A DNA stretch of 63,954 nt, taken from assembly GCF_012641095.1 (NCBI RefSeq), contig NZ_JAAVSC010000014.1, forward strand, positions 1 through 63,954, in the 5' to 3' direction. The notes beneath the pieces are model-generated. The model was not told the origin of the DNA and did no database searches. It saw nothing but the letters and a program-made list of their open reading frames with translations. Below, piece after piece: positions 1-8,000 of this stretch; the stretch's first letter is position 1; each line of letters begins with the position of its first letter. A program made the position numbers and the translations under genes. This DNA comes from Lactobacillus sp. HBUAS51381 (GTDB lineage Bacteria > Bacillota > Bacilli > Lactobacillales > Lactobacillaceae).

Positions 1-2
1 CA

Positions 3-1670
3 AAAGGAGCACGGCCTGTCTTCACTACCACTATAAAGTAATAGAGGCATAAGAGCATCCCGTCGGATAACTCTTATGCCTCTAAGCTTAGTATTTTTTA
101 TGTGCTCTTTTTGCCGTCTAAGTCGACCTACCGCGGTCAACTTGAGGATGTTTAGTGCTATGACGACGATTCCGGCTTCGTTCTTGACCTTATCAAGGCC
201 TCGAACCGAGAACCGATTGAAATGCAAAGAAGCCTTCATCTTGCCAAAAATTGGTTCGACATCAATCTTTCGTTGCGCATAGATTGACCCAGTTTCTGGT
301 GCTGAAAGCAGTTTTCGTTCTTTGGCTTTAAAATACTCCCAAGCTTCGTTGACTGAGATCCGCCGCAAGTTGCCTTTCGGTGTGAGCGCAGCCGGGATTA
401 ATTGATGGTTCTCGTCATACTTTTCGGCGACGTATTCCTTGAATTGACGCGTAAACCCATACTTATCGGTTCGCTCACTATAACGATTAAAGTTGAAGCG
501 CACCTCGTGTGGATCAATGAAGTAGTCATCCTTTTCGTGATAGTCCCAATTCATTACTTTGCGATCATCACTCCGCCATTTACGACTATTTTCCTTAAGC
601 ATGGTACCGTATGGCACGAGGAACGTATGCTCATCTAACTCGTCTTCGCAATATCGATAATTGCTCTCAGACCCGTAACCAGCGTCGGCGACAACGATCT
701 TGCCAAGTGCTTGTTGAGACTTTAAATGAGCCAAAAATGTTGGAAATGTCCGCGTATCGGTGGGATTCTGAAAGAGGTCAAAGCCAGTGATAAATTGATT
801 GCTAGTCGCAATCTGTAGGTTGTAGGCGGGCTTCAATTGGCCATTTTGCATTGGGTCTTCTTTGACCCGCATGAAGGTCGCACCATGATCAGTCTTAGAG
901 TAGCTATTACGATTACCATAAATGGCCTGTTGCTGCTGATGCTCGCGCATTTTTTGGCACCGTTCATCGAGTTTACGCTTTTGTGATTTTAATGTCCGCC
1001 GCTGACGCTTAGCTGGGTTAGGCGAGACCTTCTTGGTGGCTTGAACTTCTTCATCAAGCGTAACCAGCTTATCCTCAATGACCCCAATGATGGCGTCGAG
1101 ACTTTCCGGTGTAAGCTCTGAACCAGCCGGTACTTCGCCAATCACTTTGGCTTCATGCAGTTCACCTAGCATCGTAACTAACTGATCACGATTCATTTTG
1201 TCAAAGCGCACCGTGTTCTTACGCCAAACAAAGCTATACTTGTTGGCATCGGCCAAGATTTTGGTCCCATCAATAAATGAAACGTCATCAACGAGACCCT
1301 GTTCTTTCAAAAACACCGTTAAGTTGTTCAGACTTTCAGTGGTCAATTGTGCTAATTCTTCCGAAATACGGAAACGACAGATGGTCCGGTACGAAGGTAC
1401 TTGACCCGCAATAAACCAACCAGCTGGTTTATTCTCACGAGCGAATTGCTCGATTCGACGACTGCTAAAAATACCGTATGTATAGGCCAATAGAACCAGT
1501 TTTAACATGGCGGCTAGATCATATTCGCGCGGACGACCAAATTGATAGTGATAGTCGATTTTCAATGATTCCACTAACGTATCAATGTAGCGGGCTGGGT
1601 GATTTTCTTCAGGAACATAGTCTAAAGCGATACTCAAAGTAGTTTGATTCATGTTATAATAACTTTGCAT
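3..1670 (-). CDS. IS1182 family transposase (open at window edge)
   Basis: An uninterrupted minus-strand reading frame starts at ATG 1670 (MQSYYNMNQTTL) and stays open for at least 556 codons to the window edge. The N-terminal third has the IS1182-type opening (HPARYIDTLVESL, YDLAAMLKLVLLAYTYG, RIEQFARENKPAGWFIAG) followed by SFIDGTKILADANKYSF. The middle is a basic, coiled region. The C-terminal half carries VVADAGYGSE and a late conserved DVEPIFGKMKASLHFNRFSVRG, consistent with a DDE catalytic core. The frame runs through a 13-bp inverted repeat near the left edge (43-83), which would be expected after the stop codon, so the original stop may have been lost. The frame lacks a visible stop and may be extended or incomplete. 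Confidence 0.85.
   Translation of the reverse strand, partial: MQSYYNMNQTTLSIALDYVPEENHPARYIDTLVESLKIDYHYQFGRPREYDLAAMLKLVLLAYTYGIFSSRRIEQFARENKPAGWFIAGQVPSYRTICRFRISEELAQLTTESLNNLTVFLKEQGLVDDVSFIDGTKILADANKYSFVWRKNTVRFDKMNRDQLVTMLGELHEAKVIGEVPAGSELTPESLDAIIGVIEDKLVTLDEEVQATKKVSPNPAKRQRRTLKSQKRKLDERCQKMREHQQQQAIYGNRNSYSKTDHGATFMRVKEDPMQNGQLKPAYNLQIATSNQFITGFDLFQNPTDTRTFPTFLAHLKSQQALGKIVVADAGYGSESNYRYCEDELDEHTFLVPYGTMLKENSRKWRSDDRKVMNWDYHEKDDYFIDPHEVRFNFNRYSERTDKYGFTRQFKEYVAEKYDENHQLIPAALTPKGNLRRISVNEAWEYFKAKERKLLSAPETGSIYAQRKIDVEPIFGKMKASLHFNRFSVRGLDKVKNEAGIVVIALNILKLTAVGRLRRQKEHIKNTKLRGIRVIRRDALMPLLLYSGSEDRPCSF
43..83 (-). terminator. Hairpin at the transposase 3' end
   Basis: Perfect 13-bp inverted repeat agaggcataagag (43-55) and its complement (71-83). 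It lies inside the open transposase frame. There is no good T-run on either side. It is probably the remnant transposase terminator or part of the element end. Confidence 0.45.
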
Positions 1671-1701
1671 ATTGAGATGTCCTTTCGGGGATAATTTCGT
1701 G

Positions 1702-1740
1702 GAGTACTGGGTGTGACCAGTGCTCTTTTTTTATTTTTTA
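1702..1740 (+). terminator. Terminator upstream of the transposase
   Basis: Arms gagtactgg (1702-1710) and ccagtgctc (1717-1725) are followed on the plus strand by a T-rich tract from 1726 to 1740. It would stop plus-strand transcripts, antisense to the transposase. Confidence 0.6.
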
Positions 1741-1748
1741 TTATACCA

Positions 1749-1794
1749 AAAGACCGGTCATGGAAAACCTGAAGATTTTCCATGACCGGTCTTT
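1749..1794. terminator. 19-bp perfect hairpin between IS and tetR
   Basis: Perfect 19-bp inverted repeat at 1749-1767 and 1776-1794 with an 8-nt loop. Both flanks are A/T tracts (AAA before, TTT after), so it could terminate in both directions, protecting the transposase from transcription out of the minus-strand tetR gene. Confidence 0.6.
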
Positions 1795-1847
1795 AATTTG
1801 AGGACTTATGTCACAGCCCCCTTTTTGTATACGGCTTAAAGGGAAAA

Positions 1848-2387
1848 CTAGAGTCCCGCCTTGATTAGGTTCCAACTGCGTTCAAATCGTTGGGCATAGT
1901 CGGGGTCGTCCCATGTTTCTTTAAAATTGGGAAGGGTAAAGATGGCGAAGGCGGCGAGAATGGTTTCGGCCCGTTCATTGTGGCGGTCATGATAATCCAT
2001 GATTTGCGAGATTATTTGGTAAGCAGGGGTCAGGACCTGCCTTAGCGCTTGGGGATGATTGTCAATGTAACGGGTATTGAGGGCAAACATTTGTGGATTG
2101 GTATGGTACGCGTTCTTTTTAGCGGTCACGAAGGCCCAGAGCCAGTTGTGTAACCGGTTTTGGGGTGTGATGGCTGCCTCGCCTTGAATCCGGTCGATAA
2201 TTTCACGCTGAAACCAGGCGGCGGCCACGGCCTCCCAAAGTGCCTGTTTGTTTTGAAAATGTTTATAGAGCGCGGCATGTGTGATGCCCAGTGTTTTTGC
2301 AATTTGATCCAAAGTCACTTCAGAATGATGGGTTTCTTGAATCAGTTGTTCAGCGGTTTGGATGATTCTGTCGCGAGTTAGTGCCAT
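1848..2387 (-). CDS. TetR/AcrR family transcriptional regulator
   Basis: A 179-residue one-component repressor. The N-terminal TetR helix-turn-helix is clear: MALTRDRIIQTAEQLI, then LDQIAKTLGITHAALYKHF at about residues 25-43. The C-terminal ligand domain is variable and not assignable. An upstream in-frame ATG at 2507 would add 40 residues unlike TetR proteins, so I take ATG 2387. The gene is divergent from the oxidoreductase at 2573, with a 10-bp inverted repeat across that gene's promoter. By the usual TetR pattern it would repress the oxidoreductase and release it when an electrophile or other ligand binds. The ligand is unknown. Confidence 0.88.
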   Translation of the reverse strand: MALTRDRIIQTAEQLIQETHHSEVTLDQIAKTLGITHAALYKHFQNKQALWEAVAAAWFQREIIDRIQGEAAITPQNRLHNWLWAFVTAKKNAYHTNPQMFALNTRYIDNHPQALRQVLTPAYQIISQIMDYHDRHNERAETILAAFAIFTLPNFKETWDDPDYAQRFERSWNLIKAGL

Positions 2388-2486
2388 ATGAATGCCGAAG
2401 CCCCATGAGATAGAGGATTTTCGGCTCGCCTCCCTTAATCTTGTTTTGCTCCATTGTAGCATAAGTGATGGCTTGAGTAACTTTAT

Positions 2487-2515
2487 TTGAATTTTGTAAC
2501 TTAACATGATAGAAT
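2487..2515 (+). promoter_or_regulatory. Promoter of the oxidoreductase gene
   Basis: A -35 TTGAAT (2487-2492) and a -10 TAGAAT (2510-2515) are separated by 17 nt. They point at the oxidoreductase gene starting at 2573. Confidence 0.6.
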
Positions 2516-2533
2516 TCTCAAGGAGTTACAAAA
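2492..2533. promoter_or_regulatory. Probable TetR operator
   Basis: Perfect 10-bp inverted repeat TTTTGTAACT (2492-2501) and AGTTACAAAA (2524-2533), one arm inside the promoter spacer and the other at the expected transcription start. More AGTTAC/GTAACT half-sites occur near 2475 and 2540. The position explains repression by the divergent TetR protein; binding is inferred. Confidence 0.55.
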
Positions 2534-2572
2534 TGAGCGAAAAGTTACCGTTTATGAGGAGGATCATCCAAC

Positions 2573-3574
2573 ATGCAAGCTGCGCAGTTATATAAATACG
2601 ATAAGAATTTTAAGCTCAAGATTAATGAAGTTCCGATACCTACGCCAACGGCAAATGAGGTGCTGGTTCGGGTTCAGTTTGCGGCCGTCAATCCCTTAGA
2701 GCAACTGATCGGTACCGGCAAGGTTAGATTAATTCAGGACTATGTGTTGCCAACAACAATGGGTAATGAACTTTCGGGGATTATCACCGCAGTTGGCGCT
2801 AATGTGACTGATTTTCGAGTAGGAGAGGCGGTGTATTCGCGGCTACCCCTAAACAAGATTGGGGCTTTTGCGGAGTTTGTGGCAATTGATCAGCGGGCAG
2901 TCGCCCTCACACCACAAAATCTAGATTTTGCCCACAGTGCGGCGGTGCCCCTGACTGGCTTGACGGCTTACCAGGGTTTACAAGAAGAACTGCATGTCCA
3001 GCCGGGGGAACGATTACTGATTCCTGGGGGATCAGGATCGTTTGGACAAATGGCGATTCCTATCGCCCGTGAAATGGGATTGCACGTCAGCGTGAGTGGT
3101 AATGCCAGGAGTAAGGCGGCCGTCTTGGCTAGTGGTGCAACACAATATTTTGATTATCGGCAGGAGAATTATTGGGAAAAATCAGCACCAGTGGATGCCG
3201 TGATTGATACCCTTGGGTCAAAGGAGCTAAGTCACGAACTTCAGATTATCAAGCCGGGTGGGAAGTTGCTCTCGTTGATTATGGGGCCCAACCGGCACTT
3301 TGCGCAGAGCCATCACCTTTCCTGGACAAAAACAGCCCTTTTCTCATTAGCAGGTGCTCGACTTGATCATCAAGCCAAGCGAGTGGGGGCCCAGTATCGG
3401 TTTATTTTTGTTCGCAGTGACGGCGCTCAGTTGCGTAAAATTACGCAGTTGGTGGAGCGTGAAGGTATCGTTCCCGCGGTCGATCCAACAGAACTTAGAT
3501 TAGCGGATATCAATCAGGCATTAAGTTTAGTGGCGACTGGACACCATCAAGGAAAAGTCTTAATTCGTTTATAG
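2573..3574 (+). CDS. NADP-dependent quinone oxidoreductase-like MDR enzyme
   Basis: A 333-residue medium-chain dehydrogenase/reductase of the zinc-free quinone oxidoreductase type. The N-terminal GroES-like catalytic domain (MQAAQLYKYD to about residue 125) lacks zinc-binding cysteines. It is followed by a Rossmann domain with a variant nucleotide loop, IPGGSGSFGQ near residues 148-157, where the family usually has GGAGGVG. Such enzymes reduce quinones or activated alkenes with NAD(P)H in the cytosol. The start ATG has GGAGG upstream. It is divergent from the TetR gene with a shared operator, so it is probably induced by the regulator's ligand. The substrate cannot be told from sequence. Confidence 0.87.
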   Translation: MQAAQLYKYDKNFKLKINEVPIPTPTANEVLVRVQFAAVNPLEQLIGTGKVRLIQDYVLPTTMGNELSGIITAVGANVTDFRVGEAVYSRLPLNKIGAFAEFVAIDQRAVALTPQNLDFAHSAAVPLTGLTAYQGLQEELHVQPGERLLIPGGSGSFGQMAIPIAREMGLHVSVSGNARSKAAVLASGATQYFDYRQENYWEKSAPVDAVIDTLGSKELSHELQIIKPGGKLLSLIMGPNRHFAQSHHLSWTKTALFSLAGARLDHQAKRVGAQYRFIFVRSDGAQLRKITQLVEREGIVPAVDPTELRLADINQALSLVATGHHQGKVLIRL

Positions 3575-3603
3575 GAGACCGCGCCAAGTTCGTCCCACAA
3601 CAA

Positions 3604-3638
3604 AACCCCACGCTATCACGGCAGCGTGGGGTTCTTTT
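3604..3638. terminator. Bidirectional terminator between convergent genes
   Basis: Arms aaccccacgct (3604-3614) and agcgtggggtt (3623-3633) are followed by TTTT, and preceded by an A-run for the opposite strand. It separates the plus-strand oxidoreductase from the minus-strand adhP. Confidence 0.8.
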
Positions 3639-3664
3639 AGAAGTATTGAAGTTTTTGAAATGAA

Positions 3665-4681
3665 TTATTTCGTGAAGTCGACAACCATCCGGCCAACGAT
3701 CTTGTTAGCTTTCATTTCGTCGATGATATCGTTAACTTCGTCCAGACGACGGGTTTGAACGATAGGGTGAACCTTGCCTTCAGCACCGAATTGGAAGGTT
3801 TCAGCTAAGTCTTGACGGGTACCAACTAAGGAACCACGAACTGAGATACCATCCAGAACAGTCTTAGCAATGTTCAATTCCATATCGCCTTGAGGTAAGG
3901 CAACGGCAACTAACTTGCCATCTGGCTTCAAAGCGTTAACGGATTGCGTGAAGGCATCCTTAGTAACGGCCGTAACTTGGGCGTTATCAACACCGCCGAC
4001 CTTCTTTTGGATTTGTTCAGCAACGTCACCGTCATGACGGTTGATTAAGATTTCAGCGCCGTCCTTCTTGGCAGCAGCTAACTTGTCAGGGTTACCATCA
4101 ACGGCGATAACGTGGGCACCGAAGACGTTGTGGGCGTATTGGATAGCCAGGTTACCTAAACCACCGGCACCGACAACTTCAACCCATTGGCCGGGCTTCG
4201 TTTCACCAGTCTTCAGAGCCTTGTACATGGTTACACCGGCACAGGTCAGGGAAGTGGCTTCGATAGGGTCCAAACCTTCTGGAACCTTAACGGCGTAGTT
4301 AGCGTCAACGATACATTCTTCAGCCATGGCGCCATCAACGGTGAAACCAGAGTTCTTAACGTTGCGGCAAAGTGTTTCGCGGCCGGTCAAGCAGTATTCA
4401 CAGTGGCCACAGCCCTTGAAGAACCAAGCGATGGAAACACGATCGCCAATCTTTAAGTTGTCAACATCGTCGGCAACTTGGATAACACGACCAACACCTT
4501 CATGCCCAATAATCCGGCCAGGTTGCTTACCGAAGTCACCGGCAGCAACGTGTAAGTCGGTGTGACAGAGACCACAATATTCCATCTTAACTAAAGCTTC
4601 ACCATGAGTGATGGGACGTAACGTAACATCTTTAATATCAACGTAACCGTCGACTGAATCGCGAATAACAGCAGCTTTCAT
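3665..4681 (-). CDS. adhP: Zinc-dependent alcohol dehydrogenase (AdhP type)
   Basis: A 338-residue zinc MDR alcohol dehydrogenase interconverting alcohols such as ethanol and their aldehydes with NAD(H). The catalytic-zinc region CGLCHTDLH and GHEGVG is intact. The structural-zinc lobe follows as [15 protein letters not shown] near residues 91-105. The Rossmann loop is VGAGGLGN. Full length for the family. The ATG has AAAGGGG upstream, and a promoter is visible at 4717-4744. Codon use is highly biased, suggesting strong expression, in keeping with redox balancing in a fermentative organism. The gene is monocistronic, ending at a shared terminator. Confidence 0.92.
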   Translation of the reverse strand: MKAAVIRDSVDGYVDIKDVTLRPITHGEALVKMEYCGLCHTDLHVAAGDFGKQPGRIIGHEGVGRVIQVADDVDNLKIGDRVSIAWFFKGCGHCEYCLTGRETLCRNVKNSGFTVDGAMAEECIVDANYAVKVPEGLDPIEATSLTCAGVTMYKALKTGETKPGQWVEVVGAGGLGNLAIQYAHNVFGAHVIAVDGNPDKLAAAKKDGAEILINRHDGDVAEQIQKKVGGVDNAQVTAVTKDAFTQSVNALKPDGKLVAVALPQGDMELNIAKTVLDGISVRGSLVGTRQDLAETFQFGAEGKVHPIVQTRRLDEVNDIIDEMKANKIVGRMVVDFTK

Positions 4682-4716
4682 TTCAAAAAACCCCTTTTCT
4701 TTTTTCTACAATGCCT

Positions 4717-4744
4717 AGTATACTAAAAACTCATTCAAATTCAA
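4717..4744 (-). promoter_or_regulatory. adhP promoter
   Basis: On the minus strand, -35 TTGAAT (4739-4744) and -10 TATACT (4717-4722) lie 16 nt apart, 36 nt upstream of the adhP start codon. A second TTGAAT at 4733-4738 overlaps the spacer. Confidence 0.6.
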
Positions 4745-4890
4745 GTGAAAATGTGAACAAAAACGAAAAAAATAATATGTGATTCGTTGTTCAAAGCCGA
4801 CAATGAGTGCTTTCTTGGATTGTTGGGTAAACGGCCTAATGTGAAAGAAAAATTTTGAAGGGTTTTCAAGAGCAACTACAGCAATTGTAT

Positions 4891-4902
4891 GCAACCGGTT
4901 GC
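4891..4902. promoter_or_regulatory. LacI/CcpA-like palindrome upstream of adhP
   Basis: GCAACCGGTTGC is a perfect 12-bp palindrome with the central CG typical of LacI-family operators and loosely of catabolite-responsive elements. It lies about 150 bp upstream of the adhP promoter and about 100 bp upstream of the response regulator promoter, so its target is unclear. The 4745-4974 gap holds no convincing gene. Confidence 0.35.
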
Positions 4903-4974
4903 CTTGAATTGCTGGCTTGAAAATCACTAGCGATCCCGTTTAAAAATTCGCTAAATGTGAAGCGACTGGTGGTT

Positions 4975-5002
4975 TTCGCATACAATTATGAGAAACTATG
5001 AT
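4975..5002 (+). promoter_or_regulatory. Putative promoter of the two-component operon
   Basis: A -10 TATGAT (4997-5002) sits 16 nt after a weak -35 TTCGCA (4975-4980). An A/T-rich stretch follows, then a hairpin leader. Confidence 0.35.
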
Positions 5003-5030
5003 AAAATTAAATGTTGAAATGAACAACGGA

Positions 5031-5067
5031 CGTCCGCCGCCGGTATGGATTTGGTTGGTGGCGGACG
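5031..5067 (+). promoter_or_regulatory. Leader hairpin before the response regulator gene
   Basis: Arms cgtccgccgcc (5031-5041) and ggtggcggacg (5057-5067) pair over 11 bp with one wobble and a 15-nt loop. Flanking attaaatg and catttaat could extend the pairing. No T-run follows, so it looks like a 5' UTR structure rather than a terminator. Confidence 0.5.
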
Positions 5068-5097
5068 CATTTAATCAGTCAGAGGAGTTAAAGCGCA

Positions 5098-5784
5098 ATG
5101 AGTCGAATTTTAATTATTGAAGATGAAAAAAATCTTGCCCGCTTTGTCGAGCTTGAATTGAAGCATGAAGGTTACGAAACCAACGTGCAGTTCAACGGTC
5201 GAACGGGGTTGGAAGCAGCGCTATCCCAAGACTTCGACGTTATTTTGCTGGACCTGATGTTGCCAGAACTTAACGGCATTGAAGTGGCCCGCCGTGTTCG
5301 GGAAGTCAAGAGTACGCCAATCATTATGATGACGGCTCGTGACTCCGTAATCGACCGGGTCTCTGGGTTGGACCACGGTGCTGACGACTATATCGTGAAG
5401 CCATTCGCGATTGAAGAACTACTGGCCCGGGTACGGGCGCTGCTACGGCGGATTCATTTGGAAGGCGAGCAGAAGAATACCAAGCAAACGACCGTGAAGT
5501 TTAAAGATCTCACCATCGAGAAAGAAAATCGGATTGTTCGGCGTGGCGATGAGGTCATTAACTTGACCAAGCGGGAATACGAATTACTCTTAGCGCTGAT
5601 GGAAAATATTAACGTGGTCTTGGCCAGAGACGTTCTCTTGACCAAGGTTTGGGGTTATGAGTCCGAAGTCGAAACCAACGTGGTTGATGTCTATGTACGT
5701 TATCTCCGCAATAAAATTGATGTGGCCGGCCAGAAGAGTTACATTCAGACGGTTCGGGGCACGGGGTACGTGATGCGTTCGTGA
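5098..5784 (+). CDS. OmpR-family response regulator (ArlR/CsrR/LisR-like)
   Basis: A 228-residue two-component regulator. The receiver domain (about 1-115) has the acidic pocket IIEDE, phospho-acceptor D52 in LLDLMLP, and the later VKPF lysine. The C-terminal winged helix (about 130-228) has KREYELLLALMEN, then VVDVYVRYLRNKID and a closing TVRGTGYVM, the OmpR/PhoB signature. It overlaps the histidine kinase gene by four bases (GTGA), so the two are cotranslated. The RBS GAGGAG precedes the ATG. Closest in style to ArlR, CsrR/CovR or LisR, regulators of envelope and stress genes; the true regulon is not visible here. Confidence 0.92.
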   Translation: MSRILIIEDEKNLARFVELELKHEGYETNVQFNGRTGLEAALSQDFDVILLDLMLPELNGIEVARRVREVKSTPIIMMTARDSVIDRVSGLDHGADDYIVKPFAIEELLARVRALLRRIHLEGEQKNTKQTTVKFKDLTIEKENRIVRRGDEVINLTKREYELLLALMENINVVLARDVLLTKVWGYESEVETNVVDVYVRYLRNKIDVAGQKSYIQTVRGTGYVMRS

Positions 5785-7439
5785 AAACGTTAGATCGTGA
5801 AAATCACGAGTTGCCTGAACAGACGCCTAAGGCTAAGAAAGGGTTTCGATTCTCACTGAAGTGGGAGTGGACACTATCCACAGCTGTGGGTGTGCTGATT
5901 ATTTTTGCGGCCATCGTGTTTTTGATTTTTAACAGCTTTATGACGGTTCTAATGCGTCAAGAGAAGACGCACGTTGCCGATTCGCTGAATGTCGTGGTTG
6001 AACGGCTAAGCAATCAGAGTGCGACCTTGACGGATAGTCAGGTTGATCAATTGTTGCGTCCGCGGAACGTTTTGGCTGATGAGGCCAACAACTCTGGACA
6101 GGGGACCCTCTATAACAATGCAGTGGTCACAACGCTTGCCCGCGATAGTCAAACGGTAACGGTGTACAATCCCCAAGGACACCTGTTGTTCTCTACAGGC
6201 GATGTCACCGCGAAGTTTAGGGCGGTCGACAAGCAGCATATTGCGGTGGCAACCCTCAACAAGCGCAAGCATCTGGTTGGACGGATGCCCATTCATAGCA
6301 AGGAAAACAATCTGCTCTTAGGGTACGTTCAAGTGACCGACAATCTGAAAGATTATCGGGCCACCCAGGTCAAGTTGTTTCAGGTAGCGATTGTGCTGGG
6401 TCTAATCGCTGGGTTGGCCGTCGCGATTCTGAGTTATATCTTGGCGTCATTTCTCTTACGGCCGGTTGAGTCGATCCGCGAAACCATTCATGCTGTTCGG
6501 GACGATCCCCAGACGGACAAACGGGTACCGGAAATTCGGCATACCGATGAATTGAGTGACCTGGGGAACCTGTTCAATGGCATGTTGGACACCACCCAGG
6601 GCTACATGGATCAACAACAGCAATTCGTAGAGGATGTCTCCCACGAATTGCGGACACCGGTGGCCATCATTCAAGGGCACATGGAGATGCTGGACCGCTG
6701 GGGCAAGGATGATCCGGAGGTGCTCGACGAATCCATTAAGGCTTCTTTGCAAGAGACCAAGCGAATGAAGAGTCTGGTTCAGGAAATGCTGGACCTGCAA
6801 CGAGCCGAACAGATTGAAGTGAACTACACCAATGAAGTCACTAATATCAGTGAAGTGGTGCAACAGGTCTATGATAACTTCAAAATGATTCATCCGGATT
6901 TTGTTTTTATTCTGGATGACGATGTGCACAGGCCGGTTCAGGTTCAGATGTACCGCAATCATTTGGAGCAGATCTTGATTATTTTGCTGGATAACGCGGT
7001 GAAATACACGCAGACCCGAAAGGAAATTCACCTGAGCTTCGAGAGCGACTCTAGGAACATCGAGGTGGCCGTTCAAGACTTTGGTGAGGGAATCTCCCAA
7101 GAGAACCGTGACCGGGTCTTTAACCGCTTCTATCGGGTAGATAAGGCCCGTTCACGGACCAAGGGTGGCAACGGTCTGGGGCTGGCGATTGCTAAACGAC
7201 TCATTGAAGCCTACCACGGTAAGATTACCATCGAGAGTGCGGTCGGTTACGGGTCAGTCTTTCGGATTTCTCTGCCAATCTTGTCGGATGAGGATGCACG
7301 CGTCCTGAACGAAAAGAAGGAACGGGCACAGGCGGAAGCCAATGATACCGGGATTCCGGGAATCAAGTCGGCACTGCTGGAAGGCTCACCGGATCAGACC
7401 AAGGACGATTCGGATGATCAGCCGGATTCAAAAGCATAA
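5781..7439 (+). CDS. Sensor histidine kinase, partner of the upstream regulator
   Basis: A 552-residue membrane kinase, GTG start overlapping the regulator's stop. A basic N-terminus is followed by a transmembrane helix (about 33-55), an extracytoplasmic sensor region of about 140 residues, a second helix (about 198-220) and a HAMP linker (LLRPVESIRETI). The dimerization domain has VEDVSHELRTPVAII with phospho-acceptor His288. The ATP domain has the N box LLDNAVKYT, G1 DFGEGI, F box RFYRVDKARSR and G2 GGNGLGLAIAKRL. After the catalytic core is an unusual acidic tail of about 50 residues (SPDQTKDDSDDQPDSKA). The sensed signal is unknown. Confidence 0.92.
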   Translation: MKTLDRENHELPEQTPKAKKGFRFSLKWEWTLSTAVGVLIIFAAIVFLIFNSFMTVLMRQEKTHVADSLNVVVERLSNQSATLTDSQVDQLLRPRNVLADEANNSGQGTLYNNAVVTTLARDSQTVTVYNPQGHLLFSTGDVTAKFRAVDKQHIAVATLNKRKHLVGRMPIHSKENNLLLGYVQVTDNLKDYRATQVKLFQVAIVLGLIAGLAVAILSYILASFLLRPVESIRETIHAVRDDPQTDKRVPEIRHTDELSDLGNLFNGMLDTTQGYMDQQQQFVEDVSHELRTPVAIIQGHMEMLDRWGKDDPEVLDESIKASLQETKRMKSLVQEMLDLQRAEQIEVNYTNEVTNISEVVQQVYDNFKMIHPDFVFILDDDVHRPVQVQMYRNHLEQILIILLDNAVKYTQTRKEIHLSFESDSRNIEVAVQDFGEGISQENRDRVFNRFYRVDKARSRTKGGNGLGLAIAKRLIEAYHGKITIESAVGYGSVFRISLPILSDEDARVLNEKKERAQAEANDTGIPGIKSALLEGSPDQTKDDSDDQPDSKA

Positions 7440-7450
7440 AGGTTAAACGC

Positions 7451-7491
7451 ATACCTCCGCGGAACGGACATTGTTCTGTGGAGGTATTTTT
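7451..7491 (+). terminator. Terminator of the two-component operon
   Basis: Arms atacctccgcggaac (7451-7465) and gttctgtggaggtat (7473-7487) pair almost fully, followed by TTTT. Confidence 0.8.
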
Positions 7492-7513
7492 GTGTCCAAT
7501 TTTATTTTGGTGG

Positions 7514-7574
7514 TTGACAGGTTAAGGGGGATCGGTTATTCTGAGATAACTAGTTAGTTACTCTAGTAGCTAAC
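7514..7574 (+). promoter_or_regulatory. Promoter and inverted repeat upstream of the YxeA-like gene
   Basis: A consensus -35 TTGACA (7514-7519) and -10 TATTCT (7537-7542) are 17 nt apart. Just downstream, gttagttac and gtagctaac form an imperfect inverted repeat around a short centre, which could be an operator. The -35 is perfect, so tight regulation would need a repressor. Confidence 0.5.
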
Positions 7575-7595
7575 CAATATGGGGAGGAAACTAAA

Positions 7596-8000
7596 ATGAA
7601 ATTTTTACTGAAATTCGGACTGTTTTGTGGGGGCCTATTCGTATTAATCGGTGCCGGTGCGGTGATTACGCCCAATCTGACCAAGAACCACGGTTCAGAG
7701 CTGGCACTAGCGATTGATAATGTGAATCCGGCGGTTAAGACGGAAGACGTGTATGCCGATACGACGGTTAAACCCATTCGCCATTACATTGGTGGCGGTG
7801 GTGAGCACGAGTACGTCTACGAGATGCAGACCTACAATCAAAAGGGCGAGGCACGTAAACTTCACTTCGAGTCACAGTGGGTATTAAAGCCCCACCACTA
7901 TTTGAAGATTACCACGAAGGGGCAAAACGTCGAGACGTGGAAAGCCGTCGACAGGGATGACGTTCCCAGTGGTGTTCGCCAGAATTTGATGATGATGTAA
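7596..8000 (+). CDS. YxeA family secreted or anchored protein
   Basis: A 134-residue protein with an N-terminal hydrophobic segment (about 3-27) serving as signal peptide or anchor. The rest resembles the YxeA (DUF1093) family: YVYEMQTYNQKGEARKL, then WVLKPHHYLKITTKG and a closing DVPSGVRQNL, a short all-beta fold of unknown role found in Firmicutes, often near envelope-stress systems. The ATG has GGGAGG upstream. It follows the two-component operon after a terminator and has its own promoter, so it might be a target of that system. That link is only positional. Confidence 0.75.
   Translation: MKFLLKFGLFCGGLFVLIGAGAVITPNLTKNHGSELALAIDNVNPAVKTEDVYADTTVKPIRHYIGGGGEHEYVYEMQTYNQKGEARKLHFESQWVLKPHHYLKITTKGQNVETWKAVDRDDVPSGVRQNLMMM

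Larger units (their letters stand above)
1..1824 (-). mobile_element. IS1182-type insertion sequence, cut by window edge
   Basis: A minus-strand transposase gene fills most of this stretch and is read towards the left edge. Upstream of it lie two hairpins (1702-1725 and 1749-1794), an arrangement often used by insertion sequences to block transcription entering from outside. The right boundary is uncertain. One candidate terminus is the string ggctgtgacataagtcc read inward from about 1820. An alternative is a GAGCAC-containing match between the sequences near position 5 and near 1725. The left terminus may lie outside the window. Confidence 0.7.

Noticed and set aside
76-1404. Several short plus-strand frames inside the insertion sequence
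   Set aside because: They are antisense to the continuous transposase reading frame, which has clear family motifs.
4715-4927. A 70-residue minus-strand frame between adhP and the response regulator
   Set aside because: It overlaps the adhP promoter and has low-complexity, aromatic-rich sequence without RBS.
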